Assembly (NCBI RefSeq): GCF_018991925.1
Contig: NW_024711888.1
Location: 101,001 to 165,000 of the forward strand
Direction of reading: 5' to 3'
From: Homarus americanus
Lineage: Eukaryota > Arthropoda > Malacostraca > Decapoda > Nephropidae
DNA: 64,000 nt
Part shown: positions 25,470-37,993 of the stretch, in pieces
How the letters are laid out: the number at the start of each line of letters is the position of its first letter
Position numbering within the stretch: the first letter of the stretch is position 1
The notes under the pieces: generated by a model
What the model saw: the letters and a program-made list of their open reading frames with translations, nothing else
Told to the model about the DNA's origin: nothing
The model's database searches: none
Made by a program: the position numbers and the translations under genes

Positions 25470-25605
25470 TCACCTGTAGTCCTCTCTCACCTGTAGTCCT
25501 CTCTCACCTGTAGTCCTCTCTCACCTGTAGTCCTCTCTCACCTGTAGTCCTCTCTCACCTGTAGTCCTCTCTCACCTGTAGTCCTCTCTCACCTGTAGTC
25601 TCCCC
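25470..25605. repeat. 17-bp minisatellite with donor-like units
   Basis: About eight perfect copies of TCACCTGTAGTCCTCTC. On the Ddr strand each reads CTACAG/GTGAGAG. No exon was found next to it. Confidence 0.92.
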
Positions 25606-25619
25606 ATCCTAATATTTTA

Positions 25620-27990
25620 AACACTCTGTACATAGTTCTCTACTTCTATCTTATCTCCCACAGGCACTCTTATCTTTATCTCTCACACACACCACTCTAT
25701 TATCTCTCCTATTCTCCCCTCTCCTTTGTTTCCTCGCCATCAACAATTTCTTCTCTCTCCCCCTCTCCTGCTCAACCTCCTTCATCTCCTTCTCACACCT
25801 CTCTACCCTCCCCGCCTCTCCTCTCTACCTCTCTCCTCTCTACCCTCCCGCCTCTCCTCTCTACCCTCCCCACGCCTCTCCTCTCTACCCTCCCACCCAA
25901 CGCCTCTCTCTCTACTCTCCCCAAGCCTCTCCTCTCTACCCTCCCCACGCCTCTCTTCTCTCTCCCCACGCCTCTCCTCTCTACCCTCTCCTCGCCTCTC
26001 CTCTACGCCTACCCACCTCCCCTCTCTCTCTTCTCTCCCCGCCTCTCCTCTCTACCCTCTCCTCGCCTCTCCTCTCTACTCTCCCCACGCCTCTCCTCTC
26101 TACCCTCCCCACGCCTCTCTTCTCTTCTCTCCCCCCCTCCTCTCTACCCTCTCCTCGCCTCTCTTCTCTTCTCTCCCCACGCCTCTCCTCCTACCCTCCC
26201 CTCTCACCTCCCTGGCCCCTCTCTCCACCTCCCCTACATCTCACCTCCCTGGCCCCATCTCTCGCCTCCCCTGGCCCCTCTCTCTCTGGCCTCTCTCCCT
26301 GGCCTCTCTCTCACCTCCTGGCCCCCGTCTCTCGCCTCCTGGTCCCCCGTCTCTCGCCTCCCTGGCCACCCTCTCGCCTCTCTCACCTCCTGGCCCCCTC
26401 TCTCTCACCTCCCTGGCCCCTCTCTCCTCCTCCCCTCTCTCTCTCACCTCCTCCTGGCCTCTCTCTCACTCCTGGCCCCTCTCTCACCTTGCCTCTCCCT
26501 CCTCCCCGTCTCTCGCCTCCTCTAGCCCCTCTCTCTCCCACTCTCTCCTGGCCCCTCTCCTCCCTGGCTCCTCTCTCCCCCTCCCTGCCCTCTCTCTCGC
26601 CTCCTGGCCCCGTCTCTCGCCCTCCTGGCCCCTCTCTCTCACCTCCCTGGCCCCTCTCTCCCCCCTCCCTGGCCTCTCTCTCACCTCCCTGGCCCCCTGT
26701 CTCTCCCTCTCTCTCTCTCCAACCTGGCATCTCTCACCTCCTGGCCCCCATCTCTCACCTCCCCTAGCCCCCTCCTCTCTCGCCTCTCCCTCTCTCCTCC
26801 CCCCCTCTCTCACCTCCCTGACCCTCTCTCCCTCCCTCTCTCTCCGCCTCTCTCTCCTCCCTGCCCCTCTCTCTCACCTCCTAGGCCCCCTCTCTGCCTC
26901 CAGCCCCCGTCCTCGCCTCCCTGCCCCTCTCTCTCACCTCCCTGCCCCCTCTCTCTCCTCCCCTCACCTCCCCCCCTCCTCCCCCCTGGCTCTCTCACCT
27001 CCCTAGCCCCCCGTCTCTCACCTCCCCTGGCCCCGTCTCTCACCTCCCTGGCCCCTCTCTCTCTCTCCTCCCCCTGGCCCCTCTCTCTCACCTCTCTTGC
27101 CCCTCTGTCTCACCTCCCCTGGCCCCCCTCTCCCTCTGGCCTCTCCTCTCACCTGGCCCCTCTCTCTCACCTCCCTGGCCCCTCTCTCTCCCACCTCCTG
27201 GCCCCTCTCTCTCCCTCCTGGCCCCCGTCTCTCACCTCCCTGGCCCCTCTCTCTCACCTCCCTGGACCCGTCCTCTCCCTCCCTGGGCTCTCACCTCTGC
27301 CCCGGCCTGTCTCTCACCTCCCTGGCTCTCTCACCTCCCTGGCCCCTCTCTCACCTCCCCTGGCCCCTCTCTCACCTCCCTGGCCCCCGACTCTCACCTC
27401 CCTGGCCCCTCTCTCTCACCTCCCCTGGACCCGTCTCTCTCACCTCCCTGGCCCCCGTCTCTCACCTCCCTGGCCCCTCTCTCTCACCTCCTGGCCTGGC
27501 CCCTCTCTCCCCTCTCCCCTCTCTCTCTCCCCCTCCACCTCTCTCTCACCTCCTGGCCCCTCTCTCTCACCTCCCTGGCCCCCTGTCTCTCACCTCCCCT
27601 GGCCCCTGTCTCACCTCCCTGGCCCCTCTCTCTCACCTCCCTGGCCCCGTCCCCTGGCTCTCTCACCTCCCTGGCCCCGTCTCTCCCTCCTGGCCCCTCT
27701 CTCTCCTTCCTCTCTCTCACCTCCTGGCCCCTCTCTCTCTCTCTCACCTCCCTGGCCCCTCTCCCTCCCTCCCTGGCATCTCTCACCTCCTGGCCCCTCT
27801 CTCTCCCTCCCTCACCTCCCCTGGCCCCTCTCCTCACCTCCTGGCCCCGTCTCTCACCTCCCTGGCCCCCCGTCTCACCTCCCTGGCCCCATCTCTCACC
27901 TCCCCTGGACCCCATCTCTCACCTCCCTGGACCCCCATCTCTCACCTCCCTGGGCCCCCATCTCTCACCTCCCTGGCCCCCATCTCTCAC
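25620..27990. repeat. GC-rich pyrimidine minisatellite after exon L
   Basis: About 2.3 kb of degenerate repeats. Near exon L the unit is about 20 bp, CTCTCACCTCCCTGGCCCC on the plus strand; further away (25.7-26.2 kb) it becomes CGCCTCTCCTCTCTACCCTC. On the gene strand the unit reads GGCCAGGGAG/GTGAGAGA, nearly the same as the exon L junction GGCCAGGAAG/GTGAGAGATG. Long open frames on both strands (up to about 426 codons) are a consequence of the repeat and are not annotated as genes. Confidence 0.9.
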
Positions 27991-28140
27991 CTTCCTGGCC
28001 TCGTTGTGATAGATGTAGGAGACGTTCTCGATGACGAGGTCGTCGGTGAGGTCCTCGTAGGGTTGTTCTCGCGCCATGGTCAGGATCTCCCACAGCGTCA
28101 CCGCGAACGACCACACGTCACTCTTCGTCGTGAACTTCCC
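27991..28140 (-). CDS. Ddr: Ddr exon L: kinase C-lobe, helix F
   Basis: Exon of exactly 50 codons, phase 0 at both ends, acceptor GTCGTGTTTCAG, donor GCCAGGAAG/GTGAGA. It encodes [20 protein letters not shown] (subdomain IX DVWSF) followed by [20 protein letters not shown] and [10 protein letters not shown], closely matching DDR kinases. Its acceptor is preceded by telomere-like repeats rich in CTAAC. Its donor is followed by a long GC-rich minisatellite containing near-copies of the same donor. Confidence 0.98.
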
Positions 28141-28163
28141 CTGAAACACGACCATGACTGCCG

Positions 28164-28252
28164 TTAGGTTAGGGTAGGTTAGGGTAGGTTATGGTAGGTT
28201 AGGGTAGGTTATGGTAGGGTATGTTAGGGTAGGGTAGGTTAGGTTAGGTTAG
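28164..28252 (-). repeat. Telomere-like repeats, CTAAC run before exon L
   Basis: On the plus strand, GGTTAGGGTA-type 10-bp repeats end in three TTAGG units. On the gene strand they read CCTAACCTAACC/CCTACCCTAAC. Each CTAAC fits the metazoan branch-point consensus; the nearest branch adenine (28164) is 24 nt before exon L. Confidence 0.7.
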
Positions 28253-29632
28253 TGTCGTCTTTAACGTGATCACTACCTGTCTGTCACAACCACCTCACCT
28301 GTCATTAATGTTGAACCGAAACTGTCACAGTATGAAGGAAGGAGGAAGGAGGGGAAGGAAGGAGGAAGGAAGAAAGGAGAAGGGAGGGTGGAAGAGGCCC
28401 AGGACACGATAATAAATGAGGTTTTGCTTAACCCGGAGATGGCGTGCTGGACCAGGCTGTGAGAGGGGGAGAGATAAGAGAAAATGAGGGAGAGAGGGAT
28501 GGGGGGGGGGGGCAGTGGGAGGTTAAGAGGGGGAGGGTAGAGAGGGAGTGAGAGGGGCGAGCAGAGATGGGTAGGAAGGCACGTTAACAGAAATCCTTCA
28601 CTCCTCCAACTGGGTTTAGTTAGCCAAGTACTGCTGGGTGAACGAGGAGGGTGGCCCCGAGAACGAACCAGCCAAGCTTTGGACAAGAGACATCACCACC
28701 ACTACCATCACCACGACCATCATCACCACCAACATTAACATCGCCACCACTATCAATACCACCTTCACCATCAGTACCAACGCCACCACCACCACCACCA
28801 CCACCACCACCAACACTATTATCACCACTACTACACACAGCTCCCAGTAGTGTCACACCTCTACCTCTTTTGACATATTAGTGAGGGGTAACTATAGCGG
28901 GCGGACGGCGGAGACTCTACCGCCAAAATTGCCGCCGAGGGAGTTGTGTAGAGGCGACTTGGAGGTCCTTACACGTCACATACACAACCTGCTCCCTAGA
29001 AATGTTCACGACTATTTCACAAGACTGTCACCTGAAGGGGACGCGTGGTGTATGTCTCCCGTATACGCTGCCTACCTCACGTCTCTTATTATTTTTATAT
29101 CCATCCATTCACCTGTGTTCCTGATTTATAATTACGAAGCTGGAGGAGCTAATACGATGACAAAAACATACTTTATTCTTTGCCCAGCGACAAACAGTAA
29201 TAATGTCTGCACAGTCTTCACCGAAAACAACTTTTATTTACCAGTGAGTGAATGCTCATAGTTGGAATGTTTTCTCACGCCAGAAACTATACAGTAAATG
29301 CAAGTTACTTTATTCTCACTGGCATTGTGTTTTCGCCGTCCGCAATTTTAGCTGATAGGTGGTGGTGTCAGGGAGGTGCAGACTGGCCACAACCTGAGTG
29401 TCTCCCCAACCAAAGCAGAAAACAAATTTGTAAACAGTAAATACCACATTACATTTTCAGGTAATTATTCAAAAGTTGTATCGCAGGCAAATTGTTTATA
29501 CCCACAAACTTTGGCCTGTAACAAAACTGATGCAAAATGATACTACTTGAGTGTGTTGAGTGTGTGGCACTGGGATTATTGTCTCTCGGGCTGTAAAGGT
29601 GTCTTGTTCTCCATCAGTACCTCACTTCGGTC

Positions 29633-29634
<2 letters not shown>

Positions 29635-29725
<91 letters not shown>
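29635..29725. repeat. (CA)n microsatellite
   Basis: About 45 perfect CA units in the intron between exons K and L. The flanking 28860-29630 and 29730-30590 hold no recognisable feature. Confidence 0.97.
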
Positions 29726-29727
<2 letters not shown>

Positions 29728-30920
29728 TACGAAATGTTTTCATGTTTTTTATTCCGGACATCAAACATCTTTACTCTCGCTGTCTCTCAGATTGTACTTC
29801 ATGCTGTGTAAATATTAAGTCAAGGTGTGAGGGACGGTGACAAGAGAGCTTCAACACTCAAAAGGTTCAGGCTTGTTCATATTACCACTACTGGATTGTA
29901 CAAGTTATATATGTAACCTTCTGCCTTAATTAACTGTTTCAATTTCAATTTTCTACGACGACACAGGTAGTGATGAGTTGTGAGAGGTCTTTATGAGCAA
30001 CACACTCACAAAATACAACACAGTTAATGAACAGATATCAGGAGCCTTTTAAAATATCATATGCTGAAGTGTCGACTGAATTTCAAAGTATTTGTTTGAC
30101 GTTTTCGGTCTGATAAATTCCTTGTTTTGTGAATTTTTAATGGTCTTGAAAATATAACTAAATAATAAAATGGTATTCGTTGTCTTCGGGCTAGTGTTGT
30201 AATTCTCTGCACACTATTTAGTTGCTACGAGTTAAAGATCATTATCACACACCTGTAGACGTTTCACCACAACTGTACCTGACGTAGATAGACTTCACCT
30301 CCTTCATCTGGTCGTAGATAGTGTCAAGATCTAGTTGTTGTTAAATACTTTTTTATATCGCTTAACTAAGAACCTGTCAGTGGCTGCATTCACTCACTTG
30401 AATCAGTCATCGAAAAATCACAGGTGCTGAGTAATTAGCGTTGCAAAACTAATTACAATTTTCCTCAAGTAATTATGAAAGGTAATGCCAATGCCAACAT
30501 TTCAACTCTTTGGATACAGATCCTCAGGAAGAAACATCCCTCAGGCGCGATATATTGTCATCAGTCAGGTGAGGAAGGGAGACACTGAACACCAAGAAGA
30601 CTCGAGCGGCCTTCATCACGGACTCGTCAGACTGTACCGAAACTTGAGGCATAAGACGTCACCCAGACCCACAGACTGACAGCCTCCTCAGGTAAAGGAC
30701 TCGCCAGAAACCTCCTTAGAATGATGGACTCAACTATCAAGATGAACATCCTAGAATGGTGGACTCTTAACAACATCCACGGACTCTACGAAATGATGAA
30801 GTATCAGCGATATGGACTCGGAATAAAAATGGACTCTCAAAACATTGGATTACCAGACCCACCCCTCTTAGTCCTCAGAAAATGTATTGAAATCACAACA
30901 GAGGACTCTCACTCACTCAC

Positions 30921-31062
30921 CAACAGTATGGACTCCCAGGCCATCCAGCGGATAGGAAGCAGCGCCTTGCCCTCAATCCTGTAGTAGTCGCCGGAGTAGA
31001 GGTTACGACTCATGCCGAAGTCTGAGATCTTTATGATGTGGCCCGCCCCCACCAGGCAGTTC
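30921..31062 (-). CDS. Ddr: Ddr exon K: DFG and activation loop
   Basis: Exon of 142 nt (1 + 47 codons), acceptor GTCTCACAG, donor CTGTTG/GTGAGT. It encodes [20 protein letters not shown], then the activation loop [20 protein letters not shown] and AWESILL. The DFG motif and the three activation-loop tyrosines are in the arrangement of DDR2 kinases (LYSGDYYRI...LPIRWM). The P+1 loop (LPIRWM) marks it as a tyrosine kinase. This exon alone is diagnostic of the DDR family. Confidence 0.98.
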
Positions 31063-31244
31063 CTGTGAGACGGAGACAGGGAGCACGTGTGGGTGAGATA
31101 AGTGACACAAGTGGATGAATAACACTGCTGGATGATCAGGTAACACCAAGTGGATGAATAACACTGCTGGATGTTCCACCTCCGGGCAGATCCTGATAGA
31201 AGAAGTAAATACAATGACATCAAGTGAGTCAAGTTAGGCAGAGT

Positions 31245-31932
<688 letters not shown>

Positions 31933-32599
31933 AGACACAGACTGGCCGGCCAGCTTAAAAACCTCCTCCCGTTTTATGCAAATGTCAGCTGGGGAGAATT
32001 TATAACTCTGAAGGCTGTTAAAAAGTTTTTCTACCAGGCATATTAAAGGAGGTCACACGTGAACACCCTGGTGGATCACACGACGACACGACGACTTAAT
32101 CCACTCAGCAGATAATTCTTTTATTCAACGGACCTCTGGAGTCACGAGTTGGTAACAAATAAGACAAACTTTTTAATAGATAGAAACGTGTAAAAGGAAT
32201 TGTGTCTAACCAGAAACTTTTAGAAAATTAAACACATGGATAGAAAAAAAAGTATTTGATGTCACTATTATTTTATTCAATGGACATGTGAAGAAATTTT
32301 ACAGACCGAGAAACATAGAAACTTTCAAAACCTTTTTATTATTGGGTATTAAATAATTAAACTTTTCTTACAGTAGCAACTAGAAGCTCTCGTGATTAAA
32401 ACTTGCTTCACTACTACTACTGTCTTTATCATCCAATTTTTATGACCGTTGTTGTTATTTCTAAACTAAACTTCTGTTAACTGTTACTTTAAATATTGGA
32501 CGAAATAATATTATCAATACTGTAGGTCAATAACAACAACGTGTTGATGTCAAAATGAAATACGATTTGTGTCTACTGGTATTGGTGCCTTGTTCTCGC

Positions 32600-32704
32600 C
32601 TGGTAGTAGTGCCATGGTATTGACTCGGTATTCACCCGGTAGTGGCCCCCCTGGCACTCACCTGTTAGTCCCTGGTATTCATCCGGTAGCCCCCTGGTAC
32701 TCAC
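32600..32704. repeat. Degenerate repeats after exon J donor
   Basis: On the gene strand the exon J junction CTACCAG/GTGAGTACCAGGGG is followed by CTACCGG/ATGAATACCAGG, CTAACAG/GTGAGTGCCAGG, CTACCGG/GTGAATACC and CTACCAG/GCGAGAAC. Only the second decoy (CTAACAG/GTGAGT) is an intact donor. Confidence 0.8.
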
Positions 32705-32797
32705 CTGGTAGCAAGGTCCCGGTGAACAAAATTGAGCGACTCCAGGTACTTCATACCAGATGCGATCTGTGTGGCCATGTATATGAGGCATCCATAG
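32705..32797 (-). CDS. Ddr: Ddr exon J: catalytic loop
   Basis: Exon of 93 nt (1 + 30 codons + 2), acceptor CTCCCTCACAG, donor GCTACCAG/GTGAGT. It encodes [20 protein letters not shown], then [11 protein letters not shown], whose last codon is split with exon K. The HRDLATRN catalytic loop contains the general-base aspartate and is the receptor tyrosine kinase version (ATR rather than AAR, as in DDRs). Degenerate copies of the donor follow in the intron (about 32600-32704). Confidence 0.97.
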
Positions 32798-33244
32798 CTG
32801 TGAGGGAGACCAAATGGTGTTAGTAGACTGTGATGGCCTTAACTTAGTGTTAGGTGCGGTGCCTAAACCTTTAGTGTAATGGTCGTAAAGTAGGGAGAGA
32901 GTTATCGTGGGTCAAATGTTTAGGTTTGTAGAAGGTAATACTGTACTGTACAGTTTGAAGCAGTAATTACTACGCCCCCCCTCAGTGAAGGCCAATATTG
33001 ACACAACACCGCGCAGCCCATACGTGGTTAAAACGTCAACGCGTTTGGGCTGGGGAGGGAGGGGAATTGTCGATCGCCAGGCCACCACTGGCTTGGCTCC
33101 GACTACTGTGGGGGAGCAATTACTGTGTCTGACAACCTATAATATTAACTTTAATGGTGTTAGAAATAATGCAATATTAACCGGTAATATGTTTAGCGTT
33201 GTGTCATTCAATACTACTGTACCTAAGCGTTTCAGAACAGTTAC

Positions 33245-33442
33245 CTGAGCGTTTTAGCGTGTGTGTTCCTGGGGGAAGCAGTCTCGGCGATGTGAGCCTG
33301 AAGGTACTGGTTGAGGTCGCCGTGTTCCATGTACTCCACCAACATACAGAGTGGCTCCTCCCTCGAGCACACCCCCACCACCTGCACGATGTTGGGGTCC
33401 CTCAGCCTCGCCAAGATCTCCACCTCGCGCTCGAAGTCACAC
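33245..33442 (-). CDS. Ddr: Ddr exon I: kinase helix C to hinge
   Basis: Exon of 198 nt (1 + 65 codons + 2), acceptor CCCTACAG, donor CGCTCAG/GTAACT. It encodes CDFEREVEILARLRDPNIVQ (helix C glutamate followed by the DPNIV block), VVGVCSREEPLCML, the hinge VEYMEHGDLNQYLQ, and the start of the short DDR kinase insert (HIAETASPRNTHAKTLS). All N-lobe residues expected of an active kinase are intact. A second donor-like copy (CGCTTAG/GTACAG) follows 22 nt downstream. Confidence 0.97.
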
Positions 33443-33763
33443 CTGTAGGGAGGAGACAAAGGTATGTTGGGGACCTGTAGTACTGTACACACCTGCCTGA
33501 TGTTTAGGTCTCCCAAGTAACCTGTAGATGGGGTGAAGCAGGCGTGCGTGGGCCTTAGTGCACCACCTGCAGCGTTTTCATTCCCCTAACTCATCCTTAT
33601 TCACTTCTTTAAATGGATAACTAGCCGAGTCAACACCTTCCACCCGACATAGCAGGGTGGTGAGGTGGTCGTGTGGGGAGAGGAGGAACACTACCACCTC
33701 CAGGTCCTCGTCGGGAAGTGACTATAATTGCTTTATATCGTCCTTAAGACCTCCTACCCTTAC

Positions 33764-33852
33764 CTGACGGCGTGAGATGCCTCCAGCCTCAGTGTCTTCA
33801 CCGCCACCATCTGCTTCTCTCCCTCTTCGTCCTCCACCTCGCCCAGATGAAC
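33764..33852 (-). CDS. Ddr: Ddr exon H: kinase N-lobe, catalytic lysine
   Basis: Exon of 89 nt (29 codons + 2), acceptor TCCACAG, donor GTCAG/GTAAGG. It encodes VHLGEVEDEEGEKQ, then MVAVKTLRLEASHAVR (the last codon completed by exon I). The VAVK lysine is the ATP-anchoring residue of subdomain II. The acidic loop between the two strands is of normal length for DDR kinases. The flanking introns here (about 320 and 350 nt) are the shortest in the assembled gene. Confidence 0.96.
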
Positions 33853-34206
33853 CTGTGGAGGCAGTGACATCTTAATTATGCACCTGATGAAGACGTGACC
33901 TGACCTGACCTGTGACCTGACCTTATTACGAATCATCTGGATAATGAACTAAATTAGAGCAGTGATATTTCAGTGACGGACCCAACCTTCTTAGGGTGGC
34001 TAATTAGGGTAGTGTAGATAATTAAGGCAGACGACTTTATTTTGAGTAATTAGCACAATGTCATCTTGTTTAAGGCAGTAACATCCCACGGTTAAGACTC
34101 TAATCAGAACCACCACCAGAGGACATTTTATAGACAGGTTAGGTTAGTCTAGATATATTAGGACTGAGGACCACACTGGGTTAGTACTGACTCCTGCAGG
34201 ACTCAC

Positions 34207-34347
34207 CTCACCAAACTGTCCCTCGCCGATTTGCTGCAGGAGTGTGATGGCCAGCCGGGGGATTCCCCTCGCCTTCACCTCCTCCAGGGGAGCCCCACCT
34301 CCTCCTCCCCCCTGTTTACTTCCCACACTGCTGCCGTTGCTCCCCTG
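34207..34347 (-). CDS. Ddr: Ddr exon G: start of kinase domain, glycine loop
   Basis: Exon of 47 codons in phase 0 (46 if the second acceptor is used). It begins QGSNGSSVGSKQ, passes through a Gly-rich linker, then GIPRLAITLLQQ and the ATP-binding glycine loop IGEGQFGE, which is completed to GEV by exon H. The donor is GGTGAG/GTGAGT. The acceptor is a tandem NAGNAG (CCAGCAG), so isoforms with and without one Gln are likely. Glycines of the loop (GxGxFG) are all present. Confidence 0.95.
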
Positions 34348-34349
34348 CT
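34344..34349 (-). promoter_or_regulatory. Ddr: NAGNAG tandem acceptor, exon G
   Basis: On the minus strand the acceptor reads CCACCAGCAG followed by GGGAGC. Both AGs keep the frame; the choice adds or removes one Gln just before the Gly/Ser linker of the kinase domain. Confidence 0.6.
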
Positions 34350-34869
34350 GGTGGTGAGGGAGAAGATGTTGTAGTTCAATGATGACGGGTTATGGGGAGC
34401 ATATGGGATTATGGGGAGGATTGGGGAAGATAGTGGGTGGTTAAGGGAAGGATGGGGATGACGGTAGGGATTGATTGAGGGAGGATGGTGGGTGGTTAAG
34501 GGAAGGATGGGGATGACGGTAGGGATCTGAGGGTTAAGGGGGATTGAGGGAGGATGGTGGGTGTTAAGGGAAGGATGGGGATGACGGTAGGGATCTGAGG
34601 GGTTAAGGGGGGGGATTGAGGGAGGATGGTGGGAAGATTGAGGGGAGTTGAAGGGTTATGGCGATGCAGATTGGGGTGAATGGTGGGAGATAAGGAAAGT
34701 GAAGGATTCAGGGGTGAGAATAAAGGAGACAAGGGGAGGGGAGAGGAAGATGAAAGTAGGAGAAGACGATCAAAAGATGTCAGGTGGAGAGTGAGATAGA
34801 ATGAAGTGATGAACAAATGTATGAAGAAAAATGAAAGAAAATTAAGAAAAATGATAATTAAAACAAAAC

Positions 34870-35292
<423 letters not shown>

Positions 35293-35511
35293 ACCAGATG
35301 TGGCTGACAAATAATTACAAAGACGATGAATAGCGGGGAAAACTAAAAGAATTCTGATAAATCTTGAGAAGGGAGGAAACACTAATAATAACGACGTGGA
35401 GAAATTTGATAAAAGTAGGAATATGTAACAAGGGTTATGAAGATTAACTGGTTCAAACTCATTATCTTTCCTTTCACCTCTCCTTATTCCTCTTCTTAGT
35501 ACATTCCTCTC

Positions 35512-35553
<42 letters not shown>

Positions 35554-35605
35554 CCCTCTCCTTCCTGTTACTTCCCTATCTTCTTTTCAATTTCTTCTTC
35601 CTAAG

Positions 35606-35644
<39 letters not shown>

Positions 35645-36080
35645 TACCATTTACTCCATTCTCTCTCCTCTTCAATATCCTCTCTCCCCTCTATTCCCAT
35701 CCCATCACTCTCCCTCACCCTTTTTCCTTCCTACTCCCCATTTCACTCTCAATACGACTTTCCTCCACCTCTCTAAATGTTAAAGGTTCGTCCGTCTGTC
35801 TGTCTGTCTCTCAATACTCCCATACAACATACACTGTAAAGGCGAGTGAGTGCGTGAGTGCGTTTGATATAGCACCCAATAACCCTCCTCCTCCCCTCCC
35901 CTCCCTCCCTCCTTTCGTTACTTAAGCTATTTATCAACACCACCTTTCCCTTGACAGCCCCTTCTTCCTTCTAAATCCCCTCACCCTGTCTCCCTCCCTC
36001 ACCCCTCCCCCTCACCCCCCGTTCTCTTCTTCCTCCCTCCTTACCTTACCTAACCTAACCTATCAGTTAATTTTACTCAC

Positions 36081-36277
36081 CGCGACAATCTCTGTGGCTG
36101 CGTAGAAGCTCTCCTGGGGCTGTTGTGAGGTGGGCGGGATGGGCGTGGGCGTTGGCTTGCCTAAGAAGGTGTTAAGGGTGTGCATGGGCGGCTTAGTGTG
36201 CGGGAGGGGTGGTGGATAGACGCCCGTAGCACCGTCAGCACCCAGGTGTGGGATGGCGTACTCGGTCGACGGACACT
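36081..36277 (-). CDS. Ddr: Ddr exon F: Pro-rich juxtamembrane
   Basis: Exon of 197 nt (2 + 65 codons), acceptor TTCTGACAG, donor TTGTCGCG/GTGAGT. The peptide starts ECPSTEYAIPHLGADG, continues with a Pro-rich stretch (PPPLPHTKPP, PTPTPIPPTSQQP), and ends ESFYAATEIVA. The ends recall DDR juxtamembrane blocks of the type Y-A-V-P and H-Y-A-E-A-D-I-V in vertebrate DDR1/2. The Pro-rich stretch could bind SH3 or WW domains (inference). It joins exon E directly in frame, which argues against the 34-nt candidate micro-exon at 42412-42445. Confidence 0.85.
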
Positions 36278-37059
36278 CTGTCAGAAAAACACGAATGGCC
36301 AGGGGTTAGCATTCATAAAGTCCCTCTAACACACTGTACGGATAAATGGTAGAAATAATCTGTAAATGTAAATACAGACAAATTTAACGAGGTTTTAGCA
36401 TAATAACAGCATATATTAACCCAAGTAACAATACAGATAATATTTCTTAATGCACTGTGTTCAGTTTCCAGGGTGAGGGAGATCGCGTGTGTGGTGGTGA
36501 TGCCGCCTCGACACCAGCAGCCTCCACTACCTCCAGGTTTCTTCTCCAGTTTACTCTCGTTATGGTTTGGTTAAGGTGGACGTAGTGTAGTAATGGGTGT
36601 TTTAGATGTTATGTTGTAGTAATGAATAAATTTAAGGCAAACTATTTTCAGCGTTGAAATTTGCCTGTTCCACACACACACACCATCCACACCTTCCACA
36701 CCATCCACACCTGCACCACCACACTTCCCCACTACGTCCTTTAAGAGCGTATCATCATCAGTAATCACACACGTCCACCAATAATTAAAACTGAGGATTA
36801 CACCTGTTCAATATATCAACTCACCTGACACTCACGTCTTCGAGTTCGTAATTTGTTAGATAATTATTTTACACATAATTTACTCATCGTCTGGGGGATT
36901 AACACGCTAGATTATATAACGGAGTTGATTATTTAATGAACTAGATTGACGACCTTTGGATTACAATTATAATACACAAATTACATTACATGTTACTGAT
37001 ATTAATATAGTAAAATATTGAATACGGGAGTGTATTGGTAGTATGAAAGTTGGTGTATT

Positions 37060-37061
37060 TA

Positions 37062-37101
<40 letters not shown>

Positions 37102-37950
37102 TTTTTTTTATCTGTCTAATTTCTCATTTATTATTTCTATTTTCTTCTTTATTCTTCAGTTAATGCCAAAAGTATTTCACTCCAGCTATTATCATTTCGT
37201 CTCTTCTTGGTTAGTCGCTGTTTCTTCCCTCATTCATTCACTGTTTGTTCTCTTGTTTTGTATTCACCGTCATTCTTGTTGCTTCCTCTACCCCATCTCA
37301 TCAAGTTTGCCTGCTCCCCATTCTCTTCGTTAGTGCATTTTTGCTGTTATTCTTTGACACTAATTCTCCCATTTTCTTTCTTCTTCCCGTTTATTTGTGT
37401 TTTTAATACTTTACTCCTTTATTAATTTTCTAATGTCTTTTCTATTTATCATTTTTTGTTGTGTTTCACCTCATTCGTACATTCAGTCTCTCTCCTCCTA
37501 CTTCCATCGCCACTTATTTTTTCTCTCTTGTTCCTTCTTCGTCTCCCTCTCATCTTCTTTCGTTAATTGCTGTTCTTTTTATCACTCATTCATTTAATCA
37601 ATTTATCCCTACCCCCACCCTCTCTCTCTCTCTCTCTCTCTTCTCCATTCTCGTTATTTTTTGCCTTCCCTCGTTTACTCATCTCCCCTTATTACCATAC
37701 TTTCTCCTTCCCCCTGTTATTGTGGTCCATGTTATTATTCTTTCTTCGTTTATCCGTCCACCTCCTTTCTTGGTTATCGAGTGTCATTATTATCGGTGTT
37801 TCTCTCTTTCTCTCTCTCTGTTCTTCCCCTTGTTATTGCAATTATCGATATTATTCTTCGTCTGCTTTTCTATCTGTCTCATCCATTCATTTTCTTTATT
37901 TTTATACATTTTTCTTTTCCTTTCTTCCATATTTTCTTTATCTCACCTCT

Positions 37951-37993
<43 letters not shown>

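Noticed and set aside
25726..28167. Pro/Ser/Leu-rich open frames up to 426 codons on the plus strand and Gly/Arg/Glu frames on the minus strand
   Set aside because: Shadows of the C/T-rich minisatellite; the plus-strand frame even runs antisense through Ddr exon L.
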